Positions 57,024 to 64,000 of a stretch of DNA of 64,000 bases are shown here, piece by piece (positions within the stretch are counted from its first letter, which is position 1; every line of letters begins with the position of its first letter). This stretch comes from Spirometra erinaceieuropaei (lineage: Eukaryota > Platyhelminthes > Cestoda > Diphyllobothriidea > Diphyllobothriidae). Below the pieces are notes generated by a model that was not told the DNA's origin, did no database searches, and was given only the letters and a program-made list of their open reading frames with translations. Made by a program: the position numbers and the translations under genes. The stretch lies in NCBI GenBank assembly GCA_902702965.1, contig CACRXP010000114.1:90062-154061 (forward strand). The letters run 5' to 3'.

Positions 57024-57553
57024 TGGTAGTGTCTGCCAAAGGCAGCTTACTGCGGCCAGATATCGACACGCAAGGAAAGCGGATAGCTGAAGAGTTGCAA
57101 TGCAATGACTACTGACGTTAAATTATAGTACATTGTACAAAAACTATTTTTGAATGAATGCATTCTCGTGGATGTGGATAACATTTTATAACAATCTGAT
57201 CTCAGACTCTTGAGTTACATGAGATTTATTTAAAGCCTTTTCAGGCGCCAGCCATCAATCGATCTGTGAAATGCTTCATTCATTTCAAAGGGCCAGACCG
57301 TTGGTACGGTTTACGCTGGCGATGAAATTTTATCGGATTTCCCATCACGACCTTACCACTAAGATATTTCTTGGAACGCTTCCATCACTATTAAATATCT
57401 GAAATTTCAAATTGGAAAACAAAGATAACTGCTAAAATGAATGGCGAATCATACGAACAGGTGTCTTTTTTATCATCTATGGAATTATTGACGTGAGTGA
57501 GAAAGTATCTGTGGCTTAGGACGTAAGCCTGCATGGCGAAGGTTTCATTTAGG

Positions 57554-57933
57554 AAAATAGTTGACTTCTGCTAGAGCCTTCTGGTGACCTATTAATGAAG
57601 GATTTCTGAAGTGTTGCGACCTTGCATTTAGTTATTTTTAAAAAAATCAGGAAGATCAGAGTTAATGAAGTCATCTACGTACGCATGCTTGTAAGCAACT
57701 TGGAATACTAGGATAATAATATCGACATATTATAAGTCACAGAAAATAGTCGACCTTCCACAGATTTCTGGAGACCTATTATTGAAGGATTTCTAATATG
57801 TTGTGATAATGCATATAGTTAATCATTTTCAAATATCTGGAAGGTCAGAACTTATGAAGTCATCCTTGTACACCTGTTCAAAATTAACTTTTAATACTAG
57901 AATAATGATTCCGGCACCTTATAAGACACACAG
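57554..57933 (+). repeat. Two-unit tandem repeat of about 188 bp
   Basis: Units start at AAAATAGTTGACTTCTGC (57554) and AAAATAGTCGACCTTCCA (57743). They share GACCTATTA.TGAAGGATTTC, TGCAT.TAGTTA, CAGA.xTTATGAAGTCATC and ACTAG.ATAAT followed by TTATAAGxCACA. Divergence is moderate. The family is not recognised. Confidence 0.8.
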
Positions 57934-58589
57934 TCAGTAAACATCGCAGAACATGTAACAGGCTTTCCATAAACACTAAAAACAAACTCTAAGACTGCAT
58001 ACTGATTAGACTCCCAGTTTCACTGCTCCGATTGATCTTAAGTGGTCAGGACTTAGTCAGATATCTAATTCGTGGCGGTGGACTATGTGATTTGTGCGCT
58101 GTTTCGCTTGGATAACGCTGTCTTAAAATCATTCAACAGATTTTGACCGTCCCCGTCTAATAATGATTGGTCATTTGTTGCTTAGTTAACTGACTTACCG
58201 TTATATCGCATCAATAGCACACGTGGTTTGGCGTTTATCTATCCATTCAGAAAAGCGCGGGAACAAAGATTAGCGAACGCGAACACACTGATCCACAGCA
58301 TGGTGAGAAGCTGCAATGTGTTTCATTAAAATTAAGCCTACTTTATTACTATTTGGCATCCAAATGCTGTTCACAGTAAACAGCACCGCTGTCGAAAAGA
58401 GAGCGCGTTTGCGGAATACATGAACTCTTTCCTAGAACTCCGCACACCTGATCTCCAGCGGCCGCTTAGTTTTCCGCGTTTAGGAAACCCTTTATAAAGC
58501 ACTTGTAGGGACACATCGGCGAGATCGGAGGCAACGGCTGGCAAAGCTAGACAGAAGGATCCTTGCTTCGTACACGAAGATCCACGTTT

Positions 58590-59045
58590 TTCCCAAATAT
58601 ACTCAGGTCATGTTTAAGGTGAAGCGCCATAGGGGCCACATAGAAGGGAGTCATGCAGCCTATCTCAGCGAACTGGGAGGACCGAGCTAGCCTGTTATTT
58701 GGCAACATTCCAAGTAACGGCTTCTTTAGGGCATTATAATAGTTTGAAAGTGCGTCAAGTTAATTATAGTGCAGAATGGACTGAAGTTTCATTGGAATGG
58801 AGTTCCCATAGGCCTCCTTGACTTCTCTTGTCTTCATGCGCAACGATCGTATCTCCGAGCCTGTCAACCAGTTGTCGGTGTGAACTGGCGCAGTGGCCGA
58901 GAGAACTGGAAGAGTCCGTCACCGGATGCCACACGCAATCTGATTAGGGAGAAGATTACGTCAAACTGCGCGCTCCTCATTCGCGTGACAGTTGCCTATT
59001 TGGCAACCTTCCAAATCACGGCTTCTTTAGATCATCCACAATAAA
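58590..59045 (-). repeat. Repeat family R1 with the 259-bp segment, interrupted by a foldback element
   Basis: 58620-58740 resembles R1 (GAAGCGCCATAGGGGCCACA; CATTCCAAGTAACGGCTTCTTTAG). 58741-58999 is a 259-bp segment repeated at 60021-60280 and partly near 61976-62140. The stretch 58995-59045 again has the R1-like AACCTTCCAAATCACGGCTTC and then abuts foldback copy 8. Confidence 0.65.
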
Positions 59046-60020
59046 GTGAGTAACCGATCTCATAAAATGTTGGCTGAAATTCTGGAACTTGTTTTCTATT
59101 AGGAACGATTTCTTAAGCGCGGTTGTAACACTGATTAGTACTATGACATTTTAGGCACGACAGGATGTCAGCAGTTGAATGTATATCTTCCGATCTCCCG
59201 TAGCAACCGTACACGGTAAAAAATGACTGCTCAATCAGCATGCATGTTCCCATCGATCTTTAAAGGTCTTGCAAATTCAAATATATCTTGTAGCAGCCAC
59301 GAAAAATAATATGCTTACTGTCGGTCGCTTGACAGATAATCAAATTTTCTTCGTAATTTATACTCGAAAAAGGTGTATAATTAGGTTTTTAAAGATAGTT
59401 CTAATTCTCGAATCACTTGGGGCATGAAGAGTCGTTGCAATAGTGTTAAGTGATCTCAGTCTGAAAGGTGCATGAGTTCGGTGTATGGAAAATCATACAT
59501 TCTGCTATGCCTTTGAAAAAATAACATATAGAGTCCATATACTATTGTAATGTATGCGGACTTTGGTGTAAATTTTATGAGGAGCAGTGGAAAATGGATG
59601 GGTACGATGTTTTGTGAATGGACATTGCACGGTCGTAAAAATCTCATAATTAGAAGCTTTTTTAAACCATAATCATTCCCCTTCTTCAAGTGCGCAATAA
59701 AACGATGAAGTACTTCCCTATGAAATGAGTAAAAAAGGCATTTTTATCCATGTTTTTCCTGAAGTATATTTGAACATGCAATACCGTCGAACATCAATAG
59801 GAAAACTGCGTGCTACTTAACTAGTTATTCTTTACCGAGTACGGTTTCTACGGGATGTCAAAAGAAGTGTTTTCAAAAGCTGAAAACCAGTCAAGTCTGA
59901 AATGTCATAGGATTATGCCACAAGATAATCAGTTTTACAACCGTCTCTTAGTAATCCTTCCTAATCGAAGAAGCATTTCGGAATTTCAGTCAACATTTCA
60001 TGAGATCGGTTAGGCCCAGT
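59046..60020. mobile_element. Foldback element, copy 8 (CGATCTCATG subfamily)
   Basis: Left GTGAGTAACCGATCTCATAAAATG, right CATTTCATGAGATCGGTTAGGCCCAGT. Arms share CTTTAAAGGTCTTGCAAATTC-type mid-arm text with the 61-kb copy. Its right end adjoins the second copy of the 259-bp direct repeat with no spacer. Confidence 0.8.
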
Positions 60021-60280
60021 AGTTTGAAAATGCGCCAGGTTAATTATAATGCAGAATGGACTGAAGTTTCATGCGAATGGAGTCGCCATAGGCCTCCTTG
60101 ACTTCTCTTGTCTTCATGCGCAACGATCGTATCTCCGAGCCTGTCAACCAGTTGCCGATGTGAACTGGCGCAGCGGCCGAGAGAACTGGAAGAGCCCGTC
60201 AACGGATGCCACACGCAATCTGATTAGGGAGAAGATTACGTCAAACTGCGCGCTCCTCATTCGCGTGAGAGTTGCCTATT
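60021..60280 (-). repeat. Second copy of the 259-bp direct repeat
   Basis: About 95% identical by eye to 58741-58999, from AGTTTGAAAATGCGCCAGG to GAGTTGCCTATT. A related but more diverged third copy follows the next foldback (61976-62140). Confidence 0.85.
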
Positions 60281-60589
60281 CGGTCTCCGTGGTTAGTCAC
60301 GCCTGGGCAGTTAGTGTGCGATCTACGAAATATTCGTGAGATGTGCGGTATCGGGTCTTGAACTACGCTGTTTTAACGCCCAGCTTCATTAGGCGCATGT
60401 GGCGATTGACTGTACGTATGTAGTTGAGATGAGTACAGCGGATGTAAGTCGTCACTCTTGGCACTGTTTCACCAGTTGCGATGCAATGGGTTTGCGGGTC
60501 AACCGTCAGACAGATGCCCGATGTGAATGTGCTGTGCCAATGTGTACGGCATAGATTATTAGTTGTCGTGTTAATAGCAGCGATGTTGA

Positions 60590-60840
60590 CGAGAGAATTC
60601 TCAGATGTGCGAAATGGTTTCGGTGTGACGACGATGGGGTGACTTCTGTTGTCGCGAATTCGTATGTGACTGAATATGCTTACGTCGTGTTGACGGTTGG
60701 GGTGGGGATGTAGTGGGTGAATGATGGTGCTCCTGGCACTAGTTCGCTAACCTCAGTGCCCTGGATCCGCATGTGACGGACCAAACTGGTGCGTAATTTG
60801 AAAGGTGGTCACATTTAGAACATCACCGTGTGACGCTTGT
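60590..60840 (-). pseudogene. C2H2 zinc-finger fossil
   Basis: On the minus strand one frame reads TSLVRHMRIQGTEVSELVPG, the helix of a C2H2 finger (His-x3-His with the last His now Gln) followed by the linker that in the 26-kb copy reads TETGFSVPGA. A second helix FSHIRIRDN lies further on near 60660. Cys residues are lost and a stop separates the two fingers. Same family as 26271-27118, and as there an R1-type segment lies on its 3' side. Confidence 0.55.
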
Positions 60841-60868
60841 GATGATGATGATGATGATGATGATGATG
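60841..60868. repeat. (GAT)n microsatellite
   Basis: Nine GAT triplets then GGTGGTGG. On the minus strand it falls near the Thr/Ser-type linker of the zinc-finger element. Confidence 0.9.
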
Positions 60869-61068
60869 GTGGTGGTCGCCGTCGTCCACACGTGGTACAC
60901 GTGCTTACTGCGCGCGTAATGGACCAGGTTTTTCACACATCCACGCGGACCCCATTTAAGCTGAACTGTCAAATAGGGTACAGAGAAAGGAGACACGCAG
61001 CCTGTTTCTCCGTAGTCAGAAGACTGATTTATCTTGTTCAAAAAACAGCTAATTTAGCGCATTGTATA

Positions 61069-61975
61069 GTGCGTGACCGAGCTCATGAAATGTTGGCTAA
61101 ATACTAAAATGAGTTTTCGATTATGAAAAATTAATTATATTGGGTTGCAATATTGATTGTCATGCGGCATGATCCTATCGTATTTCGCAATCGATGGGGT
61201 GTCGGCTTTTAAATGCCCGTTCTTTTTGCCCAACTCCGAGAACCACACTCGATAAAAATGACTATTTATCTAGCATGCATATTTTACGTTGATTTTAGAC
61301 GGCCTTATAAATTCAAATATATTTTATAGGAGACATGTACAAAATATGCTTTCTTTTACTCGCTTGGTAGAAAATCACACTGTCTTCATATTTTGTGTTT
61401 GAAAAAGTGGTATATTTAGATTTCGAGAAGGTTTCCCAAACCCCAAATAATTTTGGGCCTGGTAGCAGTTGTACTGTCTTTTAACGATTACTGTCTAAAA
61501 GGCGTATGCTTTCGGTGTAATTGAAATCACATATTCCTCTACGTCTTTAAGAAAATTTACTATATATTGCATAAAATTTTGCATCGGATACCAGCTATGT
61601 TGTACAGTTCATGAGCAGCAGTGGCTGTGCGATGCTGTATGTAAGGACATCGCATGGTCTTAAAAAGCTCATAATTGGAAACCTTTCTAAAACCTAAATA
61701 TACCATTTCTTTGAGTATAAAATATAGAGACTGTGATTTTCTACCAAGCGAATAAAAGAAAGCATATTTTGTACAAGTCTTGTCAATTTTTACCGAGTGT
61801 GTTTCACGGAGGTCGGCCAAAAGTAAAGGCATTTAAAAGCCGACATCCCGTCGATTGCGAAATAAGATAGGATTATGCCGCACGGCATTCGATATTGCAA
61901 AACCATCTAAGTAAACTTTCATAATCAAAAACTCATCTTAGAATTTAGGTCAACATTTCATGAGATCGGTCACGA
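61069..61975. mobile_element. Foldback element, copy 9 (CGATCTCATG subfamily)
   Basis: Left GTGCGTGACCGAGCTCATGAAATG, right CATTTCATGAGATCGGTCAC. Arms pair well (for example CGACATCCCGTCGATTGCGA on the right with TCGCAATCGATGGGGTGTCG on the left). Its flanks match those of copy 8: R1-like text before and the 259-bp segment after. Confidence 0.82.
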
Positions 61976-62140
61976 AATGTAATAGCCAAGAAGTGCATCT
62001 GAGGTGTCGCCGAGGGGTCGAGAGAATGGAGTCGCCAGAGTCGGTTCCACTTCCTCTTGTCTCCCTACGCAAAAATAGACTCTCTGAGGCTATCACTGTG
62101 ATAAGACGCCGTAGCCGAAAGTACTGTGAGAGTCTAGTAC
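61976..62140 (-). repeat. Partial third copy of the 259-bp segment
   Basis: Shares GAATGGAGTCGCC, CTTCTCTTGTC-like, CTACGCAAAAATAGACTCTC and the AGCCGAAAGTACTG-type end with 60070-60195, with clear divergence. Confidence 0.6.
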
Positions 62141-62245
62141 CGACAACCGGAGTGGTTAATCAGGGGACTAAGCCAATTGTACGCTCAAACCGACGAGAAA
62201 CGTCCCTACTTTCTGTCTCTGATGAGCGGTGCTATCCGAGTTCGC

Positions 62246-62324
62246 NNNNNNNNNNNNNNNNNNNNNNNNNNNNNNNNNNNNNNNNNNNNNNNNNNNNNNN
62301 NNNNNNNNNNNNNNNNNNNNNNNN
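62246..62324. other. Assembly gap (79 N)
   Basis: Run of N. The open frame drawn across it is not evidence of a gene. Confidence 0.99.
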
Positions 62325-63459
62325 ACAAGAGGCCCTAGCTATTATCACGCCAATATGCCCACTGTTCGTGGCTATTAACAGTCGCATAAAACAAATCTAG
62401 TGTTTGAGATGCTATTGTTCTGATGGAACAATTTCCTTTGGACGACTTGAACATCGTTTTATGAGTGGCCACGCCCATTCCAACACTTTATGTCTCCCTA
62501 TAGCCCTGTCTCGCGCCATCTTCTCTTTAAGAGTTCATATCTTCCAATTCTGTTGTAGCTATGCCCTTAGGCTATTTCAATTTGGCAAACTCGTCCTCCT
62601 AACCAATCCCTACATAGTGCTTCAAGATATCATCTTATCAACTTTAACTCTCTTGCTTCCTACTGGGTGGCCAATAAGCTGATTTAACATTCTACTGCCT
62701 TATTCCTTGTCTGCTAATAATTATAATTTTCACATTTTGTTTCATACTTTGGTAAAATATTTCGTAAAAAGGTTTTCTGGGATTCTTATTTCACTTGTTC
62801 TACAACAGACAACCTACACGTATTACTTCTAAATTATACAATATTAAGCTCTTTTATACCCGAAAGTCTACTGGGTTTCGGGGGACGGTGAATCTGAAAA
62901 CTGTACATTAGCATGAGGTGCATCTCTTCGAAGTCACTGTTTGTTGTGCTGTAATGTCTAAAATGGCGATTCGCCGTAGGTTTTTCGAATCAGTACGCTA
63001 GTCGAAGTTGACCAGACCTAAAACTGGGTGGCGCCAGCTTTCTTTTGATGCCTGTCCTGACAGTGTTTTGTCTGAAATGGCAGCAGATTTGTCAGCCATT
63101 GAAGCATGTTAAACTTATATGCCCCAGTAGAGTATGTTTTTGATCTTAGTCATGTCATTTACGAACGGAAACGCGCACAAGGTTGTCCACGTATTTCATC
63201 CCTTATCACTTAAGTTGAAATAGACCATTTTTATTAACGATTGTTTTTACTCTCCCTGTGATTGTGGGAGTGTATTTTAGACCTTACCAAATATGAAAAC
63301 ATATTCAAACCGAACAATGCATCCGCGCCGTCTTAATTTCCTTCAATCATTATGTCAACGTCCATCTTTGCCGAGGATGTCGACCGTGCGTCCCAAAACA
63401 TTGCAAAGCAGGCATGGCGACTTGCAAGTAGTGGAGTGTATAGTGAATGCGGACTTTCG
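62325..63459. other. Anonymous AT/pyrimidine-rich DNA
   Basis: No domain, RNA gene or repeat recognised. The frame at 62404-62682 is hydrophobic and pyrimidine-driven. Confidence 0.4.
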
Positions 63460-64000
63460 CTGCATCTAACGCAAACTCGCCTTCCCTCCATCAGGACTCA
63501 ATGTCAACGAATAGTCCAGAAGACCGGAGATGAGGGAGGACGCAGGTGGATGGCGCCAGAGAGCCCCCACCTTGGCTAACATCGCAAACAACCAGGATTT
63601 TGACCAGCAAAACCTGAAAATGCTGGCGCAACTGGAGCCGCACCCAGGCGTGCCCTCATAGGTGGCTTGGATATTACGGAGTGGGAATGCAAAAAAGGTA
63701 TCTTCAAGAAGCAATGACTGCAGCCTGATTTTTATAGAATCAGTCGGCCGTATCATACAAACACACATCACTCGGCCGACTGCGAGGTCCAAGTTATCCC
63801 CTCAGTTGGCGACATTCAAGGCTACGGCTTTTAGCACACTGTGATAGCTTTCGGTGCGTCAGATTGTGTATGGTGAGGAAAGTGCGCAGTCTTCGGCCTC
63901 ACTATCCCTCCCCACTCAGACACAAGTACCGGGTTCTCGCACAACGGGGTTCGGCGAAAGACATCTCACATGCGTGAGCGTGCCATAGGTCACGTACTCT
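63460..64000 (-). repeat. Repeat family R1, copy 3, running off the window
   Basis: Matches 8870-9400 and 25505-26270 in order: ACCAGGATTTTGACCAGCAA, ACGGAGTGGGAATGC, CACTCGGCCGACTGCGAGG, GTTGGCGACATTCAAGGCTA, AGCACACTGTGATAG and ACATCTCACATGCGTGAGCG. If the minus-strand zinc-finger association holds, the coding part would lie beyond 64000. Confidence 0.65.

Noticed and set aside
61960..62400. 146-codon plus-strand frame across the third gap
   Set aside because: It spans N bases, and its first part is the 259-bp repeat segment.
1..64000. CRISPR arrays, operons, bacterial promoters, plasmid or phage modules
   Set aside because: No regularly spaced short repeats, Shine-Dalgarno-led gene clusters or prokaryotic gene density were seen. 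The content is clearly eukaryotic.

Overview
This is eukaryotic, intron-scale, gene-poor DNA. It has short ORFs on both strands, three N gaps (28431-28594, 49451-49622, 62246-62324), microsatellites and many decayed repeats. The repeat mix (two lineages of Penelope-like elements with hammerhead-like hairpins, a CR1/Jockey-type non-LTR element, a C2H2 zinc-finger-bearing repeat, a Merlin DNA transposon and tRNA-derived fragments) best suggests a flatworm. A large-genome diphyllobothriid-type tapeworm is my guess. That assignment is inference from recalled family resemblance, not a database result. I recognise no intact host protein-coding gene, and every coding fragment I can identify belongs to a mobile element.

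Layout. At 1-13 kb there is mostly anonymous AT-rich DNA with three roughly 1-kb foldback elements (1160-2153, 7401-8310, 11491-12485), a dispersed repeat (about 8.87-9.4 kb) and a decayed ACT-rich stretch (10.19-10.96 kb). At 13-15.2 kb there are direct, inverted and tandem repeats around (TA)n tracts. At 16.7-18.7 kb there is a tRNA-Arg-like fragment, a Penelope-like (PLE) remnant and its repeated tail. At 21-23.9 kb there is a degenerate tandem array of a roughly 1.1-1.4 kb unit. At 25.5-27.1 kb there is a zinc-finger pseudogene on the minus strand with its associated repeat. At 28.2-29.4 kb there is a gap-flanking perfect duplication, then a second-lineage PLE GIY-YIG endonuclease.

At 31.5-36.4 kb lies a CR1-like element (endonuclease, reverse transcriptase, 3' region). 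Its last 763 bp is repeated in inverted orientation around a PLE reverse-transcriptase fragment. At 36.5-41 kb there are more PLE pieces, including a head-to-head pair of hammerhead-like hairpins. At 43.98-44.77 kb is a 787-bp Merlin deletion derivative with 32-bp terminal inverted repeats and an 8-bp target duplication. At 44.8-54.6 kb there are four foldback copies, a duplicated minus-strand PLE block (46.4-47.9 and 49.6-51.0 kb) and a second inverted hairpin pair. At 57-64 kb there is a short tandem repeat, two more foldbacks embedded in the zinc-finger-associated repeat, a zinc-finger fossil and another copy of the dispersed repeat running off the window end.

The parts work as a mobile-element graveyard rather than as a pathway. 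The most notable structures are the nine-member foldback family (TA-flanked, arms near 450 bp, conserved unique loop), the inverted hammerhead-like hairpin pairs, the CR1/PLE composite hairpin and the Merlin derivative.
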